Assembly (NCBI GenBank): GCA_016869435.1 | Contig: VGEB01000008.1 | Location: 1-53,246, forward strand | Direction of reading: 5' to 3' | DNA: 53,246 bases | From: Alphaproteobacteria bacterium | GTDB lineage: Bacteria; Pseudomonadota; Alphaproteobacteria; Rhizobiales; Beijerinckiaceae | Shown here: in pieces, positions 25,563 to 32,840 of the stretch | Layout of the letters: each line of letters opens with the position of its first letter | Numbering within the stretch: position 1 is the stretch's first letter | Program-made: the position numbers and the translations under genes | The notes under the pieces: generated by a model | Told to the model about the DNA's origin: nothing | The model's input: only the letters and a program-made list of their open reading frames with translations | The model's database searches: none

Positions 25563-26063
25563 ATGAAAATCCATAATAATTGTAGCGAACTCTTTCGCCA
25601 GCGCGACTGGAAAGCTCTGCACGATATGCTCGATAGCGCCTCCCCTGGCCGCGGTTCGGACGAGCGCGGCCAAATCGCACACTGGCGCGCAAGCGCGCTT
25701 TCGGCCGAAGGCCGGCATGATGAGGCCATCGACGTGCTGAGAGGGATTCAATCGGATTGTCGATGCCGATCGACAGTGTCAAAGCATATTGCTGAGAACC
25801 TGCTCCGCCTGGGCCGCGATATGGAAGCCATCGAGGAACTCAAGAACGCGCCCTTGGCCGACGAATGGGATCGCTTTCGCGCGCTCGCCCTTGACGCGAA
25901 ATATGTCCTCGCTCACCTTTTGGCCAGCAACGGGCTCGAAGTCGACAAGGCGATCCTCGACGATATTCCCGACAGTTATATTCATATCACCGACCGTGGA
26001 CACAGAATCTCGAAATCCGATTTGATGGATATGATCTCCGGCAAGAAGAAAAGTTCGATCTAA
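25563..26063 (+). CDS. Unknown helical protein, second of a tandem paralogous pair
   Basis: This 166-residue paralogue of the preceding gene begins MKIHNNCSELFRQRDWKAL. It keeps GRDMEAIEELKNAPLADEWD and LASNGLEVDKAILDDIPD unchanged and lacks the last five residues of its partner. The 55-base spacer in front of it resembles the sequence in front of the first copy (shared GTGTGGCGG and AATGC), so gene and spacer were duplicated together. An in-frame ATG 24 bases upstream lies in the spacer and is less likely. Function unknown; most substitutions are in the N-terminal half, as if that half has diverged under different constraint. Confidence 0.75.
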   Translation: MKIHNNCSELFRQRDWKALHDMLDSASPGRGSDERGQIAHWRASALSAEGRHDEAIDVLRGIQSDCRCRSTVSKHIAENLLRLGRDMEAIEELKNAPLADEWDRFRALALDAKYVLAHLLASNGLEVDKAILDDIPDSYIHITDRGHRISKSDLMDMISGKKKSSI

Positions 26064-26163
26064 GCTTCCCGCTTTTGAAGAGCGGCGCGCGAGGCTTCGT
26101 CGGCGAGAGACGGAGCTCTCGAAGCATCTAGATCGTTGCATCAAATGCCGATCTTTAGGCGAG

Positions 26164-26656
26164 TAACGCCGCGCGCTTCTGGAACAAGGCGCTGCTCGAT
26201 AATTCCGCGCGGCCTTCCGGCGCGCTGGTCTATGCGGGGCCAGAAGGCGCGCATCTTACCGACGCGCAATTCTCTCGGCTGAAGGAAGAGCTGGAGGAGA
26301 ATTTCTCCGGCGCGACCAACGCCGGCCGGCCTTTGCTGCTCGAAGGCGGGCTCGACTGGAAAGCGCTGTCGCTCTCGCCAAAGGACATGGATTTCACCGA
26401 GTCGAAAGCGGGCGCGGCGCGCGAGATCGCGCTCGCCTTCGGCGTGCCGCCGCTGCTGCTGGGTCTGCCCGGCGACAACACTTTCAGTAATTTCACTGAA
26501 GCCAATCGCGCCTTCTGGCGTTCGAGCGTGCTGCCGCTCGTCGCGCGCGTGCAGAAGAGCTTTCAGGCCTGGCTGCAGCCGGGCTTCGGTTCCTTTCGCC
26601 TCGACTATAACGCCGACCGTTTCGAAGCATTGGCGAGCGAGCGAGCGGCCAAATAG
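26164..26656 (+). pseudogene. Truncated duplicate of the portal gene (C-terminal fragment)
   Basis: This copy starts abruptly at NAARFWNKALLDNSARPSG, without the N-terminal 200 residues, and runs in frame to a TAG at 26654-26656. The stop stands where the full portal has Trp in SEWER (TGG to TAG); after it the frame continues as ERIIARAALERR, a decayed form of ERVGKAAF. There is no ribosome binding site or start at its left edge. An internal ATG at 26333 would give 107 residues, but this is unlikely to be a functional gene. Confidence 0.88.
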
Positions 26657-26700
26657 GAACGAATCATCGCGCGCGCTGCGCTCGAAAGAAGACATAGTTG

Positions 26701-26889
26701 ATGTCCGACATTCTGAACGCCATTTTGGAGCGCGGCGATCTCGCGCATCTCGCGCTGTTTCTCTGGGCCTGCGCGGCGACCACGCTAGCCTATCTCGCGA
26801 TGCGTGAATTGGGCGAGGCGACCCGCCGCCTCGACGCCTTCGTGCGCGAACTGGCGCGCTTTAATAGACGCTGCAGGAGCGATTCATGA
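26701..26889 (+). CDS. GTA small membrane protein between portal and protease (g3.5-like)
   Basis: The 62-residue protein has one strong transmembrane helix (LALFLWACAATTLAYLAM) between a short N-terminus and a basic C-terminus (RRLDAFVRELARFNRRCR). It stands where RcGTA has orf g3.5. The ATG at 26701 is chosen over TTG 26698. It overlaps the next small frame as ATGA. No function is established. Confidence 0.7.
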   Translation: MSDILNAILERGDLAHLALFLWACAATTLAYLAMRELGEATRRLDAFVRELARFNRRCRSDS

Positions 26890-27062
26890 CTGGGAAATTT
26901 TTTCTGCCGCATCTCGTCAGACGTTCGCGCGCGCGCCCTGCGCGTCGGCGTGACGACCCTTCCGCCGTCTTTAAGACCTTTGTCGAATTGCTGGCGCAAT
27001 TGCGCGCTGAAGCCCGCGCGGGGAGTCAAACGCCGGCCAGCGCCCATGCGGAGAAAAGCTGA
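26886..27062 (+). CDS. Small basic protein between g3.5 and the prohead protease
   Basis: This 58-codon frame starts with ATG overlapping the g3.5 stop (ATGA) and its TGA overlaps the protease start (TGATG). It encodes a strongly basic N-terminus (VRRSRARPARRRDD) followed by a helical segment VFKTFVELLAQLRAEARAG. The double translational coupling and the codon pattern suggest a real gene. I know no family for it. Confidence 0.6.
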   Translation: MTGKFFLPHLVRRSRARPARRRDDPSAVFKTFVELLAQLRAEARAGSQTPASAHAEKS

Positions 27063-27661
27063 TGGCGGCCTTGCGAAGAAACGCCGCGCCCGAAGTGAAA
27101 CGCACCGAACTGCCGCTGCTGCAGGCGAATGAGGCCGGCGCCTTTTCGGGCTACGCCAGCCTTTTTGGCGTCGTCGACTCCGGGGGCGACATGGTGATGG
27201 CCGGCGCTTTCGCCCGCTCGCTGATCAAGCGCGGGGTGCGAGGCGTGAAAATGCTCTGGCAGCACCAGGCGGCCGAGCCGATCGGACTGTGGATCTCGAT
27301 CGTCGAAGACGCGCGCGGGCTCAAAGTCGAAGGCCATCTCGATCTTTCCGTGGCGCGGGCGCGCGAGGCGCTGTCGCTGATGCGAAAGGGCGCGATCGAC
27401 GGTCTCTCCATCGGCTTTCGCACGCTGCGCGCGACGACAGAAAAATCGAGCGGCGTGCGCCGCCTCCATGACATCGATCTGTGGGAAATCTCGATCGTCA
27501 CTTTTCCGATGCTGCCGCAAGCGCGCATCGGCGCAGTGAAGCACAGCCGCAGGACGACGCCGAGCGTCGAGGCGCTTGGCGCCAAGCTCGCACGCCTGAG
27601 GTCCCAGCGCGCCGCGCTTGAATTTGCGCAGGCGCTGCGGCGCATGTCCGGCAATCCCTGA
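27062..27661 (+). CDS. GTA prohead protease (g4), HK97 family U35
   Basis: The 199-residue protein has the HK97 protease features FSGYASLFGVVDSGGDMV, the catalytic-His region MLWQHQAAEPIG, and the catalytic-Ser region GAIDGLSIGFR. It removes the N-terminal delta domain of the capsid protein during head maturation. It lies just upstream of the capsid gene as in RcGTA. The C-terminal 50 residues are an Arg/Ala-rich helix. The start shares one base with the stop of the preceding small gene. Confidence 0.92.
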   Translation: MAALRRNAAPEVKRTELPLLQANEAGAFSGYASLFGVVDSGGDMVMAGAFARSLIKRGVRGVKMLWQHQAAEPIGLWISIVEDARGLKVEGHLDLSVARAREALSLMRKGAIDGLSIGFRTLRATTEKSSGVRRLHDIDLWEISIVTFPMLPQARIGAVKHSRRTTPSVEALGAKLARLRSQRAALEFAQALRRMSGNP

Positions 27662-27738
27662 GCAGACGCTTAGCCAATCCGCGCTCTCGCCGTCGGGCGC
27701 AAATCAACTTCACGACGGCTTTCACAGCGCGAATTAAT

Positions 27739-27767
27739 CCCGCCGGCCAGAGCCGCGCGGGCTTTTT
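27739..27767 (+). terminator. Intrinsic terminator-like hairpin upstream of the capsid gene
   Basis: CCCGC-CGGC, loop CAGA, GCCG-c-GCGGG forms a 9-bp stem with one bulged C, followed by CTTTTTG. It stands in the 137-base gap between protease and capsid genes, 32 bases before the capsid ATG. It may end or attenuate the head transcript or act as an RNA processing or stabilising structure for capsid mRNA. Confidence 0.6.
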
Positions 27768-27798
27768 GCGCCGCCCGCGCCAAGCAAGAGGCTCACAC

Positions 27799-29025
27799 AT
27801 GTCAGCAATCGAATCGAAATCCGCCGGCGACGACATTCTCGCCGATCTCAATCGCGCCTTCAGCGCCTTCAAGGAGACGAATGACGAGCGCCTGGCGCAG
27901 CTCGAGAGCCGTCTCGGGGCCGATGTCGTGACCGAAGAGAAGCTCGCGCGCATCGACCAGGCGCTCGACGCCACCAAGAGTCGGCTCGACCGCCTGGCGC
28001 TCGACATGTCGCGGCCGCGCATCGGCGGCAAGCCGGTTGACGATCACAGCGGCCGCGAACATAAGAGCGCTTTCAATCATTATATGCGCTCGGGTGAAGC
28101 GAGCGGCCTCAAGGCGCTCGAAGCCAAGGCGCTGTCGCGCGGCTCCGGCCCCGACGGCGGTTATCTCGTGCCGCTGCCGACCGAGCGCGAAGTGCTGCGA
28201 AGGCTCGCGAAGCTGTCGCCGATCCGCGCCATTTCCGGCGTGCGCGAAATCTCCGGCGCCTCGCTTCGCCGCGCCTTCTCGACCACAGGACCCGCGGCCG
28301 GCTGGGTCGCCGAGGCCGACCCGCGCCCGCAGACCAGCAATCAGCAGCTCGCCGACATGACTTTCCCGGCGATGGAGCTTTACGCCATGCCGGCCGCGAC
28401 TCAGGCGCTGCTCGACGATTCCGTCGTCGACATCGAGCAATGGATCGCCGAGGAAGTGCAGACCGCCTTCGCCGAACAGGAAGGCGCGGCCTTCGTCGCC
28501 GGCGACGGGGTGAACAAGCCGAAGGGCTTTCTCTCCTATGCGACGGTCGCCGATTCGAGCTGGACCTGGGGCAATATCGGCTTTGTGGCGACCGGCGCCG
28601 CCGGCGCTTTTGCCGCGACCGATCCTTCCGACGCGCTCGTCAATCTTGTCTATGCGCTGCGCGCCGGCTATCGCCAGAACGGCAAATTCGTGATGGGGCG
28701 GCGCGCGCAATCGCTGGTGCGCCAGTTCAAGACGACGACCGGCGATTACATCTGGGCCCCGCCCGCGACCGCCGACGGAGCCGCCTCGCTGATGAATTTC
28801 CCTGTCGTCGAAGCCGAGGACATGCCCGACCCCGCCGCCAATTCGCTCTCCATCGCCTTCGGCGATTTCGAGCGCGGCTATGTGGTGGTGGACCGCGTCG
28901 GCATTCGCGTGCTGCGCGATCCCTACTCCGCCAAGCCCTATGTGCTGTTCTATACGACGAAGCGGGTCGGCGGCGGCGTGCAGAATTTCGAGGCGATCAA
29001 GCTGCTGAAATTCGCCGCGTCATAA
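27799..29025 (+). CDS. GTA major capsid protein (g5), HK97 fold
   Basis: The 408-residue precursor has a helical delta domain at residues 1-110 (NRAFSAFKETNDERLAQLES) that the g4 protease should remove, then the HK97 capsid domain starting near SGPDGGYLVPLPTEREV, with PTQALLDDSVVDIEQWIAEEV-type spine helix and KPYVLFYTTKRVGGG at the end. It builds the head shell. The ATG 27799 is preferred over a longer frame because AAGAGG precedes it and the delta domain starts there. The gene is bracketed by two terminator-like hairpins. Confidence 0.95.
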   Translation: MSAIESKSAGDDILADLNRAFSAFKETNDERLAQLESRLGADVVTEEKLARIDQALDATKSRLDRLALDMSRPRIGGKPVDDHSGREHKSAFNHYMRSGEASGLKALEAKALSRGSGPDGGYLVPLPTEREVLRRLAKLSPIRAISGVREISGASLRRAFSTTGPAAGWVAEADPRPQTSNQQLADMTFPAMELYAMPAATQALLDDSVVDIEQWIAEEVQTAFAEQEGAAFVAGDGVNKPKGFLSYATVADSSWTWGNIGFVATGAAGAFAATDPSDALVNLVYALRAGYRQNGKFVMGRRAQSLVRQFKTTTGDYIWAPPATADGAASLMNFPVVEAEDMPDPAANSLSIAFGDFERGYVVVDRVGIRVLRDPYSAKPYVLFYTTKRVGGGVQNFEAIKLLKFAAS

Positions 29026-29044
29026 ATAGGCGCCATTTGTCGAT

Positions 29045-29072
29045 GGCCGCGACGAAAATCGCGGCCTTTCTC
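29045..29072 (+). terminator. Intrinsic terminator-like hairpin downstream of the capsid gene
   Basis: GGCCGCG and CGCGGCC form a perfect 7-bp stem around an 8-base loop (ACGAAAAT), followed by TTTCTCTC. It lies 20 bases after the capsid stop and 25 bases before the connector gene. The T-tract is broken, so termination may be partial. Confidence 0.6.
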
Positions 29073-29096
29073 TCATAGCACAATGCAGGACGCCCG

Positions 29097-29672
29097 ATGC
29101 GACCGATGCTCATCGGCGCGCCGGCGATCGAGCCCGTCTCGCTCGCCGACGCCAAATCATGGCTGCGCGAAGACGGCGGCGAAGAGGACGAACTCATCCA
29201 GGCGCTGATCGTCGCCGCCCGAATGACGCTCGAAGCCTATACGCGGCGCTTCTTCGTCACGCAGAGCTGGCGTCTCGTTTTCGACTGCTGGCCGTCCTCG
29301 GTCGCTTCGACGTCCACGCTCCATATCCCCTTCGCGCCGTTCGCAGGGGCGACGGAGATTCGCGTCTTTGACGCGAACGGGATCGCGCAGACGCTCGCCG
29401 GGGCGAGCTATCGCGCGCCGCCCTCCACGGAAGGCGGCCGCATCAGCTTCGCCTCGGCGCCGCCTGCGCCCGGACGCGCGACGGATGGAATCGAAATCGA
29501 CTTTAATGTCGGCTATGGCGCCCTTGCGAGCGACATTCCGCAACCGCTGCATCACGCCATCCTCTCGCTCGTCTCCCATTGGCGCGAGCATCGCGGCGAC
29601 GATGGCGACGAGGCCTTGCCGAATTCGGTCGCGCAACTCGCCGCGCCGTTTCGCCGCGAGCGGCTGCTATGA
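29097..29672 (+). CDS. GTA head-tail connector protein (g6), gp6-like
   Basis: The 191-residue protein has the phage connector N-terminus PVSLADAKSWLREDGGEEDE and LIVAARMTLEAYTRRFFVTQ, then a beta-rich domain and a C-terminal helix (HHAILSLVSHWREHR). It attaches below the portal as an adaptor ring. Position after the capsid matches RcGTA g6. The stop overlaps the next start as ATGA. Confidence 0.88.
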   Translation: MRPMLIGAPAIEPVSLADAKSWLREDGGEEDELIQALIVAARMTLEAYTRRFFVTQSWRLVFDCWPSSVASTSTLHIPFAPFAGATEIRVFDANGIAQTLAGASYRAPPSTEGGRISFASAPPAPGRATDGIEIDFNVGYGALASDIPQPLHHAILSLVSHWREHRGDDGDEALPNSVAQLAAPFRRERLL

Positions 29673-29998
29673 GCGTCTTTCCTCGGATCGGCGCCCTGCG
29701 CCATCGCGTGACGATGGAGGCGCCGATCGACGCGCCCGACGGCGCCGGCGGATTCTCGCGCAGCTTTATGCCAGTCGCCGATGTTTGGGCGTGCGTCGCG
29801 CCTTCCGGCGCGCGCGAGGATTTCGTCGAGCAGCGCGCCGAGCAGGCGACGAGCCATGTGGTGACGATCCGCTGGCGCGACGACGTCGCGAAAGACATGC
29901 GCTTCGTCCACCGCGGCCGCAGGCTTCGCATCCAATCGGCTGCGGATCCCGACGAACGCCGACGCTTTCTGATCTGCCAATGCGAAGAGATCTCTTAA
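29669..29998 (+). CDS. GTA head-tail adaptor/stopper protein (g7)
   Basis: The 109-residue beta-barrel type protein has RIGALRHRVTMEAPIDAPDGAGG and WACVAPSGAREDFVEQRAEQ, features of the phage head-tail adaptor family (Siphovirus gp16/SPP1). It closes the portal and joins head to tail. The ATG at 29669 overlaps the g6 stop; the long upstream extension to 29579 lies inside g6 and is rejected. Confidence 0.88.
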   Translation: MSVFPRIGALRHRVTMEAPIDAPDGAGGFSRSFMPVADVWACVAPSGAREDFVEQRAEQATSHVVTIRWRDDVAKDMRFVHRGRRLRIQSAADPDERRRFLICQCEEIS

Positions 29999-30008
29999 GG
30001 GATTCGCC

Positions 30009-30416
30009 ATGAGCGCTTCACCCGTCGTCGCGCTGCGCAAAGCGATCCGCGCCTATCTGCTCGCGGATGCGGGCTTCGCCGGCGTCCTTGGCGAGAAGCT
30101 ATACGATGAGGCGCCGCGCGGGTTGGAGCCGCCTTATGCGCTTTTCGCCGACGCGCAGTTGCGCGACTGGTCGGCCGACTTCTCACCCGGCGCCGAGCAA
30201 TTCTTCACGATCGGCGTCGCCTCGACGATGCGCGGATTGAGCGAGGCGCTCGAACTCGCGGAGCGCATCGCCGGTCTACTCAACGAGGCGCCGCTCACTC
30301 TGCAGGAACATCGGCTGATCGACCTGCGCTTCCAGTCCATGGAGACGCGCCGCGACCAGAACGGGCGCATCGCCAAGGTCAATCTGCGCTTTCGCGCCAC
30401 CACCGAATATCTTTAG
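30009..30416 (+). CDS. GTA tail terminator, DUF3168 (g8)
   Basis: The 135-residue protein has the DUF3168 layout: VVALRKAIRAYLLADAG, GVLGEKLYDEAPRGLEPPYA, and LQEHRLIDLRFQSMETRRDQ. It forms the ring that ends the tail tube and docks to the connector. It follows g7 by 10 bases and matches RcGTA g8. Confidence 0.88.
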   Translation: MSASPVVALRKAIRAYLLADAGFAGVLGEKLYDEAPRGLEPPYALFADAQLRDWSADFSPGAEQFFTIGVASTMRGLSEALELAERIAGLLNEAPLTLQEHRLIDLRFQSMETRRDQNGRIAKVNLRFRATTEYL

Positions 30417-30418
30417 AC

Positions 30419-30461
30419 GCATTTTCTGCGCCGAACCGGCAACTACTTCGGCGGGAAATGC
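30419..30461 (+). promoter_or_regulatory. Long stem-loop upstream of the major tail protein gene
   Basis: GCATTT (30419-30424) pairs with AAATGC (30456-30461), and CGCCGAA (30429-30435) with TTCGGCG (30447-30453), giving a 13-bp stem with a small internal loop. It fills the 64-base gap before g9. No T-tract follows, so it is more likely an RNA stability or processing element than a terminator. Confidence 0.5.
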
Positions 30462-30480
30462 TTGGTAACGGAGCCCCGCA

Positions 30481-30888
30481 ATGTCCGCCCAGAAAGGCAA
30501 GGATCTGCTGCTGAAAATCCATGACGGCGCAAGTTTCGTCACGATCGCCGGATTGCGCACGCGCCGTCTCGCGCTCAACGCCGACACGGTGGATGTGACG
30601 GACGCAGAGTCGAACGGCCGCTGGCGCGAACTGCTTGACGGCGCCGGCGTGAAGCGCGCCAGCGTTTCTGGAACAGGCGTCTTCAAGGACCAGGCGTCGG
30701 ACGTGGTTTTGCGCCAGACTTTCTTTGACGGACTTCTGCGTGAATGGCAGATCGTCATTCCCGATTTCGGCGTTCTCTCCGGCCTCTTCCAGATCGCCAA
30801 TCTCGACTATCGCGGCGAATACGCGACGGAACTCACATTCGACATTTCGCTTGAATCGGCGGGCGCGCTCGCCTTCGCCGCGCTTTGA
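30481..30888 (+). CDS. GTA major tail protein (g9), TP901-1 family
   Basis: The 135-residue protein begins MSAQKGKDLLLKIHDG and has the family pattern TRRLALNADTVDVTDAESNGRWREL and GVKRASVSGTGVFKD. Hexamers stack into the tail tube. A stem-loop in the leader and a GGAG ribosome binding site precede it. Length and position match RcGTA g9. Confidence 0.93.
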   Translation: MSAQKGKDLLLKIHDGASFVTIAGLRTRRLALNADTVDVTDAESNGRWRELLDGAGVKRASVSGTGVFKDQASDVVLRQTFFDGLLREWQIVIPDFGVLSGLFQIANLDYRGEYATELTFDISLESAGALAFAAL

Positions 30889-30895
30889 GGAAAAG

Positions 30896-31252
30896 ATGGC
30901 GAACCGAAAACGTGGCGAAATCGACGCGACGTTCGACGACAAGCCATACCGGCTGTGTCTGACGCTCGGCGCGCTTGCCGAACTTGAAAGCGGGTTTGAC
31001 GCGAGCGATCTCGTCGCACTTGCAAGCCGCTTCGAAGAGAGACGGCTCTCGGCGCGCGATATTCTGCGCATCATCGGCTGCGGGCTGCGCGGCGCCGGGC
31101 ACGACGTCGGCGACGACGAGGTCGCCAGAATGAAAGTTTCGGATGGTCTTGCGGGCTATGTGCGCATCGCGGCCGACCTCCTCGCCGCGACCTTCGGCGA
31201 AGCGCCGGAGCACGATGCGCCCGCAAACCCTCCGACGCCGCAGGACGCCTGA
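30896..31252 (+). CDS. GTA gp10 family protein (tail chaperone region)
   Basis: The 118-residue protein begins MANRKRGEIDATFDDKPYRL and has CLTLGALAELESGFDASDLV and ILRIIGCGLRGAGH, which identify the GTA-gp10 family. It probably serves as one of the two tail assembly chaperones that coat the tape measure. AGGAAAAG provides the ribosome binding site. The next gene starts 5 bases after the stop. Confidence 0.88.
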   Translation: MANRKRGEIDATFDDKPYRLCLTLGALAELESGFDASDLVALASRFEERRLSARDILRIIGCGLRGAGHDVGDDEVARMKVSDGLAGYVRIAADLLAATFGEAPEHDAPANPPTPQDA

Positions 31253-31257
31253 CGCGG

Positions 31258-31488
31258 GTGGAAGAAACGGCGCGCGAACCCTCTCATCGCGCGCCCTTTC
31301 CCTTCGCCGGCGCCATGGCCTTCGGGCTGGGCGTCCTGCGGCTTTCATCGCGCGATTTCTGGTCTCTGACGCCGCGCGAACTCCTTTGCGCGGCTGAGGG
31401 CGTTTACGGCAAGGCGCCGGGCGCGCCCTCGCGCGCCGCGCTCGATGAATTGATGCGCCAATTTCCCGATTGCGCAGGATCGACATGA
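31258..31488 (+). CDS. GTA tail assembly chaperone (g10.1), TAC/DUF2376
   Basis: The 76-residue protein starts at a GTG and contains PFPFAGAMAFGLGVLRLSSRDFWSLTPRE-type sequence (key part GLGVLRLSSRDFWSLTPREL), typical of the small phage tail assembly chaperones of alphaproteobacterial GTAs. Its stop overlaps the tape measure start (ATGA). Confidence 0.85.
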   Translation: MEETAREPSHRAPFPFAGAMAFGLGVLRLSSRDFWSLTPRELLCAAEGVYGKAPGAPSRAALDELMRQFPDCAGST

Positions 31489-32078
31489 CGACGAATTTCG
31501 ACCCCTTTCCGGATCCGTTCAATGAACCCGGCGCCAATGCGCCAATCGGCGCGCCTGATCTCAGGACGACAAAGCTGCTGCTCGACCAGATCAACGTCTC
31601 GGCAGGAAATGTCGCCAAGACGCTGCAGCTGGGCTTCGGCGCCGCGGCGGCGAGCGGCCGAGGCTTCAACGACGTGCTCTCGACCATCGCGCAGTCGCTG
31701 ACGCGCATCGCGCTACGCGAGGGAACCAAGACGCTCGCCGAGGGATTGGTCGGGGGGTTGAGCAGGATGCTGTCCAGCGCATTCGGCGGCGCCGGCGCCG
31801 TCGCGCCTTTCGCGCAGGGCGGCGTCGTGGCAAGCCCGACCTATTTCGCTGCGAGCGGCGCGATGGGGCTGATGGGAGAACGCGGCGCTGAGGCGATCAT
31901 GCCGCTCGCCCGCGGCCCGGACGGCAGGCTCGGCGTCGTCGCGCAAAGCGTCGGCGCGCGTCCGGTTTCGGTCACCGTCAACATCGCCGCGCAGGACGTC
32001 GAAAGTTTTCGTCGCTCCGAAGCGCAGATCACTGGCGCGCTGGCGCGCGCCGTGGCGCGCGGCCAGCGCAATCTCTAA
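31485..32078 (+). CDS. GTA tail tape measure protein (g11)
   Basis: The 197-residue protein is short, as in GTAs where the tail is short. It has an N-terminal helical part (LLDQINVSAGNVAKTLQLGF), a glycine-rich middle (MLSSAFGGAGAVAPFAQGGV, FAASGAMGLMGERGAEAIMP) and a beta-strand end with VTVNIAAQDVESFRRSEAQI. The MGERGAEAIMPL motif is widespread in tape measures. It fixes tail length and may guide DNA exit. The ATG at 31485 is chosen over a frame from 31470 because of the ATGA overlap. Confidence 0.9.
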   Translation: MTTNFDPFPDPFNEPGANAPIGAPDLRTTKLLLDQINVSAGNVAKTLQLGFGAAAASGRGFNDVLSTIAQSLTRIALREGTKTLAEGLVGGLSRMLSSAFGGAGAVAPFAQGGVVASPTYFAASGAMGLMGERGAEAIMPLARGPDGRLGVVAQSVGARPVSVTVNIAAQDVESFRRSEAQITGALARAVARGQRNL

Positions 32079-32093
32079 AAGGGCGCAGTCGGC

Positions 32094-32732
32094 ATGAGCG
32101 ATTTTCACGAGATTCGCTTTCCGCTCGACGTCTCTTTGGGCGGACGCGGCGGACCGGAGCGGCGCACCGAGATCGTGACGCTCGGCTCCAATCGCGAAGC
32201 CCGCAACGCCCGTTGGGCCCATTCGCGGCGCCGCTATGAGGCCGGCTACGGCGTGAAAAGCCTCGCGCAGCTTGCGCAGATCATCGAATTCTTCGAGGAG
32301 CGTCGCGGCAGACTCTATGGCTTTCGCTGGCGCGATCGCGCCGACTGCTGCTCCTGCGCGCCAGGCGCCGCGCCGAGCCCGACGGATCAAGAGATCGGCA
32401 CGGGAGACGGCGCGCGCGACGCCTTTCAGCTTGTGAAAACCTATGGCGGCGCCTTTTCGCCTTACGCTCGGGACATCGTCAAGCCGGTCGCCGGAACGCC
32501 GCGCGTCGCGGTCGACGGCGTCGAGAAATCGGCGCCGGAAGTGAGCGTCGACGCGACGACGGGAGTGGTGACTTTTGCGCCGGGCGCCATTCCTTCGACC
32601 GGCGCCGTCGTCACCGCCGGCTTTTTCTTCGACGTGCCGGCGCGCTTCGACACGGACTTTCTGGAAATCGACATGCAGGCTTTCGAAGCCGGCGTGATTC
32701 CCAATATTCCGATCATTGAAATCGTGCCGTAG
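32094..32732 (+). CDS. GTA distal tail protein (g12), DUF2460
   Basis: The 212-residue protein begins FHEIRFPLDVSLGGRGGPER and has EIVTLGSNREARNARWAHSR, FFEERRGRLYGFRWRDRADC and the end AFEAGVIPNIPIIEIVP, all typical of DUF2460 (TIGR02217). It forms the hub ring at the tail tip. RcGTA g12 is the equivalent. Confidence 0.93.
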   Translation: MSDFHEIRFPLDVSLGGRGGPERRTEIVTLGSNREARNARWAHSRRRYEAGYGVKSLAQLAQIIEFFEERRGRLYGFRWRDRADCCSCAPGAAPSPTDQEIGTGDGARDAFQLVKTYGGAFSPYARDIVKPVAGTPRVAVDGVEKSAPEVSVDATTGVVTFAPGAIPSTGAVVTAGFFFDVPARFDTDFLEIDMQAFEAGVIPNIPIIEIVP

Positions 32733-32741
32733 CCGCCATTG

Positions 32742-32815
32742 CGTTATGGCGAGCGAAACGAAGCAATCCAGAACCGGATTTTGGATTGCTTTTTCGCTTT
32801 GCTCTTCACAATGAC
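32742..32815. repeat. Dispersed palindromic repeat between g12 and g13
   Basis: Left arm GTTATGGCGAGCGAAACG plus AAGCAATCCA pairs imperfectly with right arm TGGATTGCTTTTTCGC and TTTGCTCTTCACAATGAC. It is a full copy of the repeat whose parts occur near 17070-17160 and 21460-21494. It separates two GTA tail genes that are normally adjacent. Confidence 0.7.
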
Positions 32816-32840
32816 ACGAGAAAGACCGCGGGAAAATTGC

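Larger units (their letters stand above)
24920..26112 (+). repeat. Tandem gene-plus-spacer duplication inside the portal rearrangement
   Basis: Two units of about 570 bases each hold one paralogue and a spacer. A third, partial spacer precedes the first gene (24939-24975, GGGGCTTCGTCAGCGCGG) and another follows the second (26086-26106, CGCGAGGCTTCGTCGGCG). Three spacer remnants with two genes suggest an older array from which units have been gained or lost. Confidence 0.65.

Noticed and set aside
24992-26063. CRISPR-like or short tandem repeat array
   Set aside because: The repeated units are about 570-base gene-plus-spacer copies that encode proteins, not short direct repeats with unique spacers.
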